Positions 1 through 8,822 of a DNA stretch of 62,329 bases are shown here, piece after piece. This DNA is from Selenomonas sp. (lineage in GTDB: Bacteria > Bacillota > Negativicutes > Selenomonadales > Selenomonadaceae), in contig JAKVOG010000015.1 of NCBI GenBank assembly GCA_022482925.1, forward strand, positions 1 to 62,329, given 5' to 3'. The notes under the pieces are model-generated. The model was not told where the DNA came from. It did no database searches and worked only from the letters and a program-made list of their open reading frames with translations. The position numbers and the translations under genes were made by a program. Numbering within the stretch: position 1 is the first letter of the stretch; each line of letters starts with the position of its first letter.

Positions 1-151
1 CGCGCAAACGATAGTGAATCGCTTATGTAAAATTCACTTTGTGAATTTTACGTACCTCTAAGACGTAACGAGGCTAGACGATTCAGACCTAAAATGTTCA
101 ATACATAAATTTCTTCTGTATAGTTTTGAGGGTACATACCTTCAATAATAT
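1..151 (+). other. 23S-5S rRNA spacer
   Basis: This stretch precedes the 5S gene and should be the spacer after a 23S gene lying outside the window. It holds a perfect 11-bp hairpin with a TTT loop (27-51), of the kind seen in rRNA processing stems. I see no recognisable 23S end, tRNA or open frame. Confidence 0.5.
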
Positions 152-265
152 CCAGTGATGATAGCTGAGTGGTTCCACCTGTTCCCATACCGAACACAGT
201 AGTTAAGCACTCACACGTCGAAAGTACTTGTCTGGAAACGGGCTGGGAGGATAGAGCGTTGCTGG
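152..265 (+). rRNA. rrf: 5S ribosomal RNA
   Basis: The conserved 5S core is visible: CCACCTGTTCCCAT, then CGAACACAG, AGTTAAG, CGAAAGTACTTG and GGGAGGATAG. The ends pair over nine positions (CCAGTGATG with CGTTGCTGG), forming helix I and fixing the ends to within a few bases. Being last in the operon and followed directly by a terminator, it implies transcription on the plus strand. Confidence 0.95.
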
Positions 266-269
266 TTAA

Positions 270-303
270 GCAAAAGAGTTCGTTACGACGGGCTCTTTTT
301 TTT
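270..303 (+). terminator. rRNA operon terminator
   Basis: An AAAGAG...CTCTTT stem with inner CG pairs is followed by a run of eight T. It directly follows the 5S gene. Confidence 0.75.
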
Positions 304-338
304 ATATAAATTTTCCTAAAATCGACAATAATATCGAC

Positions 339-466
339 TTATCCACAGAAAACGTGTGCTTTTTCCTGCTTAACTGTGCATATCTATTGGGTTCGTGAAA
401 ATTCCAGACCTAGTTATCCACATTATCCACCGATCGGAATGTGGACAATGTGGATAAGCTGGAATT
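339..466. promoter_or_regulatory. DnaA-box cluster with large palindrome
   Basis: Perfect DnaA boxes TTATCCACA lie at 339-347 and 414-422, and on the other strand at 449-457. One-mismatch boxes lie at 423-431 and, inverted, at 440-448. The last four form the two arms of an inverted repeat: 414-430 pairs with 441-457 at 16 of 17 positions, and the palindrome is extended by AATTCCAG (400-407) and CTGGAATT (459-466). A sixth perfect inverted box is at 1589-1597. The stretch before it (300-335) is AT-rich. Such clusters occur at oriC or at DnaA-titrating or reactivating loci; no dnaA, dnaN or rpmH gene is next to it here. Confidence 0.7.
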
Positions 467-1636
467 TGAAGGATAGGTTCGGGAAGTAAGCTACAGATGA
501 CGAGTCGGCACAAGCTCAGCACGGGGTTCGGTGGAACTATTTTTTTGGCTTCCACTGAGCCGGATGCAGCAAGCTGCATCTAGGCATACACGGCCCCACA
601 CCAATCAGCTTCGCCCTATGGGCTCACTTCTTGGGGGGCCGTAGTAAATGTCCCGCCCTGAGATTGTAGTATTTACTTAGCTGACGCGCCGGTACCACGG
701 CGCCGCAACGAATCGACGGATTTAGCAAGTACCTACGGCGTGCCAGCCTACGGCAGTCGTTCCAGCCAAAAGAAATAGTATCCCCCTCGCCCGCCGGCGA
801 TTAGTGGCGGCTTCTGGGTGGTTCTCTTTCTGACGGTAGGCCTGGGTTCGGTTCAGGCAGATTTGCTGGATTCCAGCATCAAAGAGAGAATTAGCAATGT
901 AGCTGATTTAGAGCAAAGCAACCATCGATGCATCGAGCCTAGCCGCGGGGGCAGCGCATAGCCATAAGTGGAGCTTTGGTGTTCTGCGTTAAGAAAAAAA
1001 TTTTGGGCTACCACCCTTCCTTGAAAAAAACTTTCGTTCAAGCGAAGCGCGTTTAAGTTTGTTTTCAAGGATTAATTAAAGCCCAAAATTTTTTTTAGCA
1101 GGTTACCTAGGTGGAACGTTGGCTATGCGCTGCTCCCGCGGCGGTCTAATTTCCTCGAACTAAGCGCTTCTTTGCTGTGCTATATTTACTCGTTCTCCGA
1201 ACTTTGTCTGAGCGGGTTTACTCGTACCTAGCCTCGGTGCTTCTTCGATGAATTGAGCGACCTATTTCTGTTTACCGAGGTGCTGTGGCAGATACTTATT
1301 GCTTCTTTGGACGGGGATCCACAAATTTGTATTTTATCATCATTTGTGATAATATAGGGCCGTGGCAAAAGATGACATCACAGAACGTGAGTCGTACTTT
1401 TCATACGAGTATAATCGAATATGCGTCGGCTGTATTCTGCTTAGATCCATGTGGACTGAGACAGGAAAGGACATCCGTGCTGATACCCGCAGCTGCATCG
1501 TTGATGCAGTGTTTATGCAGGATTATTACATGCGTCTTTCTGGTCTTTGGATCGGGAGGCGCTTTTTTGATACTTCTTTTGCCCAAAATGTGGATAAGAT
1601 AGGAATTTGTCACCAGGTGAAAGGAGCAGTTTTTTC
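467..1636. other. Long structured non-coding region, nested inverted repeat
   Basis: No convincing gene is seen in about 1.2 kb. Small perfect hairpins occur, for example GATGCAG/CTGCATC near 562 and TGCTGGA/TCCAGCA near 864. The main structure is a nested inverted repeat: outer arms 943-963 and 1121-1141 (20 of 21 paired), middle arms 994-1009 and 1080-1095 (16 of 16), inner arms 1019-1033 and 1055-1070 with a one-base bulge. A possible promoter (TTGTAT, 17 nt, TAATAT) sits at 1327-1355 and may serve panC after a long leader. It could be a large structured RNA, a miniature mobile element or a replication-related region; the sequence does not decide. Confidence 0.5.
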
Positions 1637-2500
1637 ATGGAAATCTTACGGACGATAGCGGACATCCAGGCGTATGCGAAAGCACGAAAGCAGGAAGGCA
1701 AGACGATCGGGCTGGTACCGACGATGGGGGCGCTGCATGAGGGGCATCTGACGCTCATGCGGGCCGCCAGAGCGAAATGCGATATTGTGATCGCATCGGT
1801 CTTTGTCAATCCGGTGCAGTTTGGGCCGAATGAGGACTTTGATGCGTATCCGCGTCGTTTTGAGGCTGACTGCCAGAAATTAGAGACGGTGCCAGTGGAT
1901 GCAGTCTTTCATCCGGAGCCGTCGGAGATGTATCCAGAGGGCTTCTGCACGTATGTCAATGTAGAAGGCGACATTACGCATAAGTTGTGCGGTGCACAGC
2001 GTCCGGGACACTTCCGGGGCGTTGCGACGGTCGTTACGAAACTCATGAATCTTGCCCGGGCTGATGAGGCATTCTTTGGTCAGAAGGATGCACAGCAGGT
2101 AGTAGTCATTCGCCGTTTTGTGGCTGATCTGAATCTCAACGTCCACATCAATATGGTTCCTATTGTCCGGGAGGAGAGCGGACTGGCCCGCAGCTCACGC
2201 AACCAGTATCTGTCGGCTGAAGAGAAAGATGCAGCCCTGATCCTCTCACGCAGTCTGCGTAAGGCGGTTACGGCTTATGAGAGCGGTGAGACGGACGTGG
2301 CAACGCTCAAGCAGATCGTCATTGCCAGCCTGAATACGGAGCCGCTGGCCCGTATCGATTATGTCGAGCTGTATGATTTCCCGGGGCTGAATGAAGTGCC
2401 TCGTGTTACGCAGGCCTCGCTGCTGGCGATCGCTGTGAAGATCGGTAAGACCCGTCTGATCGACAACGTGATTCTTGGCAAGGAGGCAGGGGAAGCATGA
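1637..2500 (+). CDS. panC: Pantothenate synthetase
   Basis: PanC joins pantoate and beta-alanine using ATP, the last step of vitamin B5 synthesis, in the cytosol. The 287-residue protein is of normal length. It shows the nucleotidyl-transferase signature [10 protein letters not shown], with the HxGH motif at residues 34-37, the GQKDAQQ motif and the RSSRNQYLS loop. I chose the ATG at 1637 because AAGGAG lies ten bases upstream; a TTG 30 bases earlier is in frame but lacks such a site. The stop overlaps the panD start (ATGA), so the two are co-transcribed. panB is not in the window. Confidence 0.96.
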   Translation: MEILRTIADIQAYAKARKQEGKTIGLVPTMGALHEGHLTLMRAARAKCDIVIASVFVNPVQFGPNEDFDAYPRRFEADCQKLETVPVDAVFHPEPSEMYPEGFCTYVNVEGDITHKLCGAQRPGHFRGVATVVTKLMNLARADEAFFGQKDAQQVVVIRRFVADLNLNVHINMVPIVREESGLARSSRNQYLSAEEKDAALILSRSLRKAVTAYESGETDVATLKQIVIASLNTEPLARIDYVELYDFPGLNEVPRVTQASLLAIAVKIGKTRLIDNVILGKEAGEA

Positions 2501-2880
2501 TATTGAATTTGTTGAAAGCCAAGATCCACTGCGCAACGGTCACGGAAGCAAACCTGCAGTATATGGGCAGTATCACGATCGATGAGGAACTGATGGAGAA
2601 GGCCGGCATCCTGCCGAATGAGCGGGTACAGGTTGTGGATAACAACAACGGCTCACGCCTCGAGACCTATACGATTCCAGGACCGCGCGGATCTGGTGTT
2701 ATCTGCCTCAATGGTGCTGCAGCCCGCTGCGTGCAGCCCGGTGATGTGGTCATCATCATGGCTTATGCGTTCTTTAGTGAAGAGGAAGCGAAGACGTATA
2801 AACCGACCGTGGTCATGGTCGATGAGAAGAACAAGGTCAGGGAAATCCGTACCGTGGAATATCATGGACAGACGCATTGA
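2497..2880 (+). CDS. panD: Aspartate 1-decarboxylase proenzyme
   Basis: PanD decarboxylates aspartate to beta-alanine, the second substrate of PanC. The 127-residue length is typical. The self-cleavage site Gly24-Ser25 is visible in YMGSITID; processing there makes the pyruvoyl cofactor. The start overlaps the panC stop by four bases, indicating translational coupling. Regulation cannot be read from the sequence beyond the shared operon. Confidence 0.96.
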   Translation: MILNLLKAKIHCATVTEANLQYMGSITIDEELMEKAGILPNERVQVVDNNNGSRLETYTIPGPRGSGVICLNGAAARCVQPGDVVIIMAYAFFSEEEAKTYKPTVVMVDEKNKVREIRTVEYHGQTH

Positions 2881-3001
2881 GGTGATATTTTTCGCTGGAA
2901 TCATGAATTTTAATGAAATTATAATCAAATCCTGTTAAGATTATCCCTCATGGCGATTCATCCTGTTAGAGAATCGCATGGGATAGGGAGGATTTGATTT
3001 T

Positions 3002-4194
3002 ATGGCAATGTCTAAACGCCAGGAACTCTGGCTGATTGTCTTTCTTGGAGTGATGTCAGCAATGGCACCACTGTCGACGGATATGTATCTGCCGGCGCTG
3101 CCGACGGTGCAGAATGATCTGGGGATATCCGCATCTGTGGCCCAGATGACGCTGACGATGACGCTTATTGGTATGGCAGTCGGGCAGATATTCCTGGGGC
3201 CCATCAGCGACCGTTATGGACGTAAGGTGCCGCTTTTGATTGGCATGATACTCTTCACGATTGCTACAGCCGGCTGTGTACTGGCTGAAAATATCTGGTT
3301 ATTCCTGCTGTTCCGGTTCCTGGCTGGTTTTGCCGGTTCCAGCGGCATCGTTATTGCCCGGGCCATCGCCCGGGATGTCTGCGAGGGGGCAGAGCTTACC
3401 CGCTTCTTCGCGATACTGATGATGGTCAATGGACTGGCACCAATCCTTGCACCGGTTCTCGGCGGGCAGATCCTGCTCTTCACGAGCTGGCGCGGTGTGT
3501 TCATTGTGCTGGTCGTTGTCGGGATCCTGCAGGCGGGGGCCACGATGGTCTATAAAGAGACCCTGCCGCTGGCTGACCGGATCACGAATCTGGGGGATTC
3601 ATTCTGGAAGTTCCCGCAGCTGCTGAAGATCGTTATTTCCTGGGGCATTGCCTGCTGCAGTGCTTCATATTCGGAGCATTCTTTTCGTATCTGGCCGGCT
3701 CTTCCTTCGTGTTTCAGAATATCTACGCCGTATCACCGCAGATGTACAGCCTGATCTTCGGTGGAATCGGCGTCGGACTGATGCTGGCCGGCATGCTGCC
3801 CGCCAGATTGGCCGGGCGTGTACCGGATGTCGTCCTGCTCAAGTATTCAATCCTGGTGCCGCTGGCCGGATCCATATTCCTGCTGGGCGGTTTTCTGGCA
3901 GAGATGCCGATCTGGTATACGGTTCTGGTGCTGTTCATTACCGTCGTGCCGCTGTCCGTGATTGGAGCAGCCAGTTTCTCACTGGCACTTTCCCGGCAGG
4001 GAAAGAATGCCGGCAGTGCCAGTGCACTGATCGGATTCTTTTCCATGATACTGGGAGGCTGCATGATGCCGGTCGTCGGTATTGCGGGAGATCATACGGC
4101 CGTGCCGATGGGCATCATCATGGTTATCGGTTACGCACTGGGCGTCCTTTGCTATTATACGATGATTGCGCCAGCACACAGAGAAACGAAATAA
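3002..4194 (+). CDS. MFS drug exporter, Bcr/CflA type (frameshifted)
   Basis: A major facilitator exporter of about 397 residues. The N-terminal half has the family features: PLSTDMYLPALP in the first helix region, the loop motif GPISDRYGRKVPLL, and LFRFLAGFAGSSGIVIARAI. A single-base shift near 3640 breaks the frame; the second half (3709-4194) continues the same membrane protein and overlaps the first in coordinates. The true substrate is unknown; Bcr/CflA proteins export drugs, sulfonamides or cysteine. Upstream, 2942-2958 and 2971-2984 form an imperfect hairpin directly before the GGGAGG ribosome site, which could control translation. A strong terminator follows. Confidence 0.85.
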
Positions 4195-4198
4195 AGAC

Positions 4199-4236
4199 AA
4201 AACACCGGTCGTATGAGCAGTACGACCGGTGTTTTG
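4199..4236 (+). terminator. Terminator after MFS exporter
   Basis: A perfect 13-bp stem (4201-4213 with 4221-4233) flanked by AAAA and TTTT. It could work in both directions. Confidence 0.9.
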
Positions 4237-4293
4237 CTGTGTATTATATTTTAGGAGAGCTTTATCGAAAGCCTGTATATAATATAGCATAAA

Positions 4294-4308
4294 TGATAAT
4301 GAAAATCA
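4294..4308. promoter_or_regulatory. Possible Fur box before methyltransferase
   Basis: TGATAATGAAAATCA matches the 7-1-7 Fur consensus TGATAATnATTATCA at 12 of 14 positions. It lies about 125 bases upstream of the methyltransferase start, next to AT-rich TATAAT-like sequence. Confidence 0.4.
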
Positions 4309-4431
4309 ATAGGCATGATTAAAATATTTAAATTTAAGGTACAGAGTGCTATCGGTATAGTGGATTGATTGAAAGACTGAGGTAATTCTGATAGAATGGT
4401 GGGAAGTGAAATATTGACAGGAGGCAGAGTG

Positions 4432-5086
4432 ATGGCGGAAATAACGAGGAAGCAGCAGGAACAGATCACGGAGCAGGGCAATCCTTCCCGACCACAGGGG
4501 GAAGCCGGTGCTGAGATGCTGGCACGGATGAATGAAAGCCATGCAGAAGTGACGGAATGGGCCCTTTCCTATTTTGACTGGCGCGGCGATGAGCAGGTCC
4601 TGGATATCGGCTGCGGCGGTGGTGCGACCCTGCAGCGGATGTCGGCTCATATTGGTGCCGAGGGGCATCTGACCGGGCTGGATTATTCCGAGGTGTCTGT
4701 GGCTGAGTCACGGGCTTTCAATGCGGCCGAGATCGAGTCAGGGCCATATGGATGTATTGACCGGTTCGGTAGAGAACCTGCCGTTTGCTGCCGATTCCTT
4801 TAATAAGATCACCACAGTGGAGAGCTTTTATTTCTGGCCGGACCCGGCAGAGAACCTCAAGGAGGTCCGGCGGGTGCTGAAGGCTGGCGGGACGTTCCTG
4901 CTGATTGCTGATATCTATAATCATGAGGGGCTCAGCCCAAAGACCAAGGAGAATATCGCGAAATATGAGATGTTCAATCCAACGTTGACGGAGTATCAGC
5001 AGCTGTTTGAGCAGGCTGGTTTCGTGGAGGTCCAGATCCATACACAGGCAGGCGAAGACTGGGTCTGCGTGGAAGGCCGCAAGTAA
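4432..5086 (+). CDS. Class I SAM-dependent methyltransferase (frameshifted)
   Basis: A small cytosolic methyltransferase of about 218 residues. Motif I is VLDIGCGGGATLQRM, and later motifs VENLPFAADSF and EVRRVLKAGGTFLLI match the UbiE/small-molecule methyltransferase type. A single extra base near 4742 splits the reading frame; the second part resumes at HMDVLTGSVENLPF. I chose the ATG at 4432 because AGGAGG ends about 11 bases upstream. The gene stands alone between two strong terminators. The substrate cannot be deduced. A Fur-like site upstream suggests iron-linked expression (inference). Confidence 0.8.
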
Positions 5087-5098
5087 AGACAGGAAATA

Positions 5099-5142
5099 AA
5101 AGAACGCCAGGGAAGCAGTTTGCTGCTTCCCTGGCGTTCTTC
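5099..5142. terminator. Terminator between convergent genes
   Basis: An 18-bp perfect stem (5101-5118 with 5123-5140) with TT/AA flanks separates the plus-strand methyltransferase from the minus-strand symporter. Confidence 0.9.
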
Positions 5143-5176
5143 GTATGTAAGGAAAGAATCTCAGGGGGTAAGTGAC

Positions 5177-6495
5177 TTAGGAAATCAGTGGGGCAGGCTC
5201 GCCTTCTTCGGCATCGAGCTTGCCCTGCAGGTCATGGTCGGTCATCGCGCAGACAGAGGCATCAGGACCAGACATTCTCAGCGGTCTCAATCATATCGAT
5301 GATCGTGTAGATCGGCAGGATAACGCCCATGAGGCCGATCGGAGCACCAATGGAGCTCATCAGCGACAGGGTCAGGAAGTAGCAGCCCATAGGGACGCCG
5401 GCATTGCCGATGGCCGGCGAGGACGGCGATGAGCAGCCAGGCGATCATCGTACCGAAGGAAAGGTCAAAGCCTGCATTCTGCATGACGAACAGTGAGGTC
5501 ACGAGGATGAATGCCGCGCAGCCATTCATGTTGATAGTCGTGCAGATCGGCAGGACAAAACGGGAGACCTTGGGATTGACTTTGAGGTTATTCTCAGCAG
5601 AAGCCAGGGTTACTGGCAGGGTGCCCGCTGAGCTTTTCGTGAAAAGCGCTACGGCGATGGCCGGGGACATCTTGCGGAAGGTCTGCAGCGGATTGAGTCC
5701 GCGAGCCAGCAGGAACAGCGGGATGATGAGGAAGAACTGGATGACGTTGCCGCCGATGACGACCGCGACATATTTGCTGAGTGCACCGACGATGACACCG
5801 GCTTCGATCTGGGCGGCCAACTGGCCGGAGAAAGCGAGGATGCCGACCGGCAGAGCCCAGAGGATGGCACGGATCAGTGTGAACAGCAGTTCCTGGATGC
5901 CGTAGAGGCCCTTGAGCAGGACTTCACGGTTCTCAGTCCGGGGCATGAAAGCCAGCGCCAGACCGGAGGCGGCGGCAATGATCATGACGGAAAGAACGTT
6001 GCCAGCCAGGAATGGCTGCAGGATGTTGTTCGGAATGACAGACAGGAAGTGATCATAGTAGGAAAGCGATCCGACTTTATCGGTAGGAACCGCTGCTGCA
6101 CCGGCACCGACGATATCAGCCGGCAGGTTGCCCGGTGCAATGAGCAGATATAAACCGAGACCGACAGAGGCGGCGGCAATCGTGGTCAGCAGGGTGTAGC
6201 TAACGGCATGGGCGAAGATGCGCCCGGTTTCTTTTTTGCCGCCAAGGGCTGAAAGTGTCGTGATGACGGCCAGTGCGATCGTCGGTACGGCAATGAACTG
6301 GAACAGTCGCGTAAAGACGGTGGCGATGAAATTGAACAGGTCGTTCAATGGCTGGATACCGAGCCAGCCGAGCAGTCCACCGAGAATCAGTGCGCCAAAC
6401 CAGAGCAGCAGCTGTTTGCGGCTGGCACCAGGATTATGCTGGCGCAGTGCCTCTTCCCGTGCCTGTTGGACACGGTCTTGTTTTTGATCTGCCAT
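5177..6495 (-). CDS. Dicarboxylate/amino acid:cation symporter, SLC1 family (frameshifted)
   Basis: A sodium- or proton-coupled symporter for dicarboxylates or acidic amino acids in the inner membrane. The N-terminal 360 residues are continuous and include KSSAGTLPVTLASAENN (family serine-rich motif) and PICTTINMNGCAAFILV. Two single-base shifts near 5415 and 5265 disrupt the C-terminus; read across them, the protein continues with SIGAPIGLMGVILPIYTI and ends at 5177, giving about 438 residues, the normal length. The start ATG at 6495 has GGAAGAAGG upstream. Glutamate, aspartate, serine/threonine or succinate are all possible substrates. Confidence 0.88.
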
Positions 6496-6616
6496 AGAGA
6501 GTTACCTTCTTCCTTCGTAGAGAAATGATTGCGGAATAAATTATGCAAGTCATACATGTTTAATATGTTTACATTATAACGGCAGATATCTTTAATGTCA
6601 ATAGAAAAATGTAAAA

Positions 6617-6649
6617 TAAAAGTGCCTCGTATTTATACGAAGCACTTTT
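6617..6649 (-). terminator. Terminator of the DASS transporter gene
   Basis: A stem AAAAGTGC-TCGTA / TACGA-GCACTTTT with a TTTA loop, directly downstream of the minus-strand transporter gene. Confidence 0.85.
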
Positions 6650-6670
6650 GACTGATTATGCGATTATGAA

Positions 6671-8089
6671 TTACCAGTATCCAAGGAATTTCCACCAGAC
6701 GCCACCGATACCGAGCCAGATTACGATATGCATCAGGGAAACACCAAAACCGATACCCCACCAGGTTTTCTGAGGAACGTAACCGGAGCCGAAATATACA
6801 GGGGCCGGACCGGTACCAAAGTGGGTCAGGCAGCCGCAGATGTTGGAGGCGATTGCCACGACGAAAGCCGAGATGAACGGTGGGGCACCAGCCGCGGCAC
6901 CTAGTGTGATGAGGGCGGCATACATGCTGGTGACATGGGCGCTCATGCTGGCGAAGAAATAATGGCTGTACAGATAGATGACAAAGGACAGGACCAGTGC
7001 AGTGACCATGCTGACGCCGACCAGCTGATTCTCAAGGATCTTGGCGAACCAGGGAATGAAGCCGAGACGGTTCAGATAGTCGGACATGACGATGACGCCG
7101 CCAACCCAGATCAGGGTATCCCAGGCTTTCTTCTCGCCCGTGACGTCGCTCCATTTGAGCACGCGGCAGACGAGAAGGACGCAGAGGCCCATGAAGGCGA
7201 TGAGGGTGGCATTAAGATGCGTCATGCTGGCCGTAGCCCAGAGGCCGAGCAGCATGATGAAAACACCCAGCAGGACTTTTTCTGACTGAGCCATCGGCCC
7301 CATGGCCTCCAGTTCACGGTTGGCCAGTTCCTGCGCTTCCGGCGTTTTCTTGATTTCCGGCGGATAGAACTTGAAGATGGCATACGGGATGAGGATCAGA
7401 GCACAGAGGCCCGGAACGGATGCGGCGATGAACCATTGCATCCAGGTGATCTCGATGCCAAAGACCTTCTGTGAAAGCTCGACGGCGATCGGGTTGCCGA
7501 CCATGGCGGTCATGAACATGGCGGAGACAACCAGGTCAATCTGGAACACGCTCATGACGAGGAAAGCACCAATCTTACGTGGACTCTTTTCCGGATCGGA
7601 GCCAAACGCTTCAGCCAGGCTGCGTACGATCGGGTAGATCAGGCCGCCGGCACGGGCGGAGTTTGACGGGATGGCTGGTCCGATGATGATATCGCTGAGT
7701 GCGAGAGAATAGACCAGCTTGAGGCTGCTGTCGCCGAAAGCCCGCATGGCGAGATAGGCGATACGGCGGCCGAGTCCTGTGATGATGAAAGCCCGGGCCA
7801 GGATGAAGGCCGAGACGATGAGCCAGACGGTGTTGCCGCTGAATGCAGTCAGGACCTGCTTGAAGCTCATAGCGCCGGACAGGGCGCAGGCAACCAGCGC
7901 GATGAGGGCGATGGTGCCCAGCTCAACTGGCTGCAGGATGAAACCGACAACGGTTCCAAGGAATATGGTGAAAAGATACCAGGCATTGACGGTCAGTCCA
8001 TCCGGTACCGGGATGACCCAGCCGGATAATGCCACAGCAATGGTAACGAGAGCACTAATGCATTTACTTTGCGTAGATGACTTAGACAT
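6671..8089 (-). CDS. Citrate/dicarboxylate transporter, DASS family
   Basis: A 472-residue inner membrane protein of the divalent anion:sodium symporter family, resembling CitT-type carriers. Visible features are the conserved segment PSNSARAGGLIYPIV, which carries the SNT-like substrate-binding turn, and the C-terminal SNICGCLTHFGTGPAPVYFGSGYV. It lies next to citX and citC, and its own promoter matches that of citDEFG, so citrate uptake (possibly in exchange for succinate or acetate) is the likely job. Gram-negative citrate fermenters use CitT in the same setting. No oxaloacetate decarboxylase genes are in the window. Confidence 0.88.
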   Translation of the reverse strand: MSKSSTQSKCISALVTIAVALSGWVIPVPDGLTVNAWYLFTIFLGTVVGFILQPVELGTIALIALVACALSGAMSFKQVLTAFSGNTVWLIVSAFILARAFIITGLGRRIAYLAMRAFGDSSLKLVYSLALSDIIIGPAIPSNSARAGGLIYPIVRSLAEAFGSDPEKSPRKIGAFLVMSVFQIDLVVSAMFMTAMVGNPIAVELSQKVFGIEITWMQWFIAASVPGLCALILIPYAIFKFYPPEIKKTPEAQELANRELEAMGPMAQSEKVLLGVFIMLLGLWATASMTHLNATLIAFMGLCVLLVCRVLKWSDVTGEKKAWDTLIWVGGVIVMSDYLNRLGFIPWFAKILENQLVGVSMVTALVLSFVIYLYSHYFFASMSAHVTSMYAALITLGAAAGAPPFISAFVVAIASNICGCLTHFGTGPAPVYFGSGYVPQKTWWGIGFGVSLMHIVIWLGIGGVWWKFLGYW

Positions 8090-8152
8090 TCGTTTGACAC
8101 TCCCTTATTTTTAGACTATTAAATAAAACTTATGTGATGATACGTCTTAGTT

Positions 8153-8226
8153 ATTATCTATTAAACAGGATTTTGTCCGGTTTGTAAAAGTTCCATTTTT
8201 CACGGGTAGATATTCCCATTTGGAAT
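8153..8226 (-). promoter_or_regulatory. LysR-type operator and promoter for the citrate transporter
   Basis: On the minus strand, TTTACA (8188-8183), a 17-nt spacer and TTTAAT (8165-8160) form the promoter. The palindrome ATTCCCATTTGGAAT (8212-8226), a T-N11-A motif, is centred at about -66 from the expected start site, the usual place of the LysR-type recognition site. The citD promoter has the same arrangement. Confidence 0.7.
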
Positions 8227-8285
8227 GGAATATTGCAAAGTTTCGGATAACTTATCGCAAACGAATGGAAGCCCGACGAAGGGGG

Positions 8286-8798
8286 TTATTTCTGCAGGAA
8301 ATCCTGCAGCATGGATTCGATGTGGTCGGTGAGTTCACTGACCGTATGCCGGCGGCTGCGGGCGCAGTCCTGAGCCTGTCGTTCACAGAGCAGACAGCGT
8401 CGGGGAACCGGGCGCGACAGCTTCTGTCCTTCTGCTGTGAGGATGTCGATGTCGAAGAGACGTCCCAGCGGCCGGGATTCTTCCAGCTGTGTCATAGCGG
8501 CTTTGACGGTGGGCGCATCGCCGGCAAAGGCCAGCAGATATTCATCACCGGTAGCTTCATGAATGGTCTGGCTGTCCGATATTGCGATACACAGATCTGT
8601 GAGGCAGGCCTGGATTTCGTGACAGGTCAGATCGAATAGTGTCCGCAATTTTGGTGTAGTTTTGACCGGGCCGGGGATATTCAGACAGAAAGACAGCAGC
8701 GGGCGGTGATATTTTTCCAGGAAGGCCTGTTGACGGGCGGCGCGTTTTTCACGGGCGGCCAGCATGGCGGGCAGTTCTACCTGTGGTCCATTGAGCAT
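8286..8798 (-). CDS. citX: Apo-citrate lyase phosphoribosyl-dephospho-CoA transferase
   Basis: CitX attaches the phosphoribosyl-dephospho-CoA prosthetic group to the acyl carrier protein CitD of citrate lyase. The 170-residue size fits the family. The N-terminus has the family signature: LPAMLAAREKRAARQQAFL, and then LSFCLNIPGPVK. It lies 24 bases after citC on the same strand and forms an operon with it and the LysR gene. Many citrate clusters carry CitX next to CitC or fused to CitG; here it is separate. Confidence 0.92.
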   Translation of the reverse strand: MLNGPQVELPAMLAAREKRAARQQAFLEKYHRPLLSFCLNIPGPVKTTPKLRTLFDLTCHEIQACLTDLCIAISDSQTIHEATGDEYLLAFAGDAPTVKAAMTQLEESRPLGRLFDIDILTAEGQKLSRPVPRRCLLCERQAQDCARSRRHTVSELTDHIESMLQDFLQK

Positions 8799-8822
8799 AA
8801 GTATTTCCTCCTTATAGGATAC

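Noticed and set aside
370..1068. Short minus-strand frames of about 70 codons in the structured region
   Set aside because: They lie across the DnaA-box palindrome and inverted-repeat arms, so their coding potential is not credible.
1285..1658. Open frames of about 100 codons before panC
   Set aside because: They overlap each other on both strands, lack a good ribosome site and family resemblance, and run into the panC start region.
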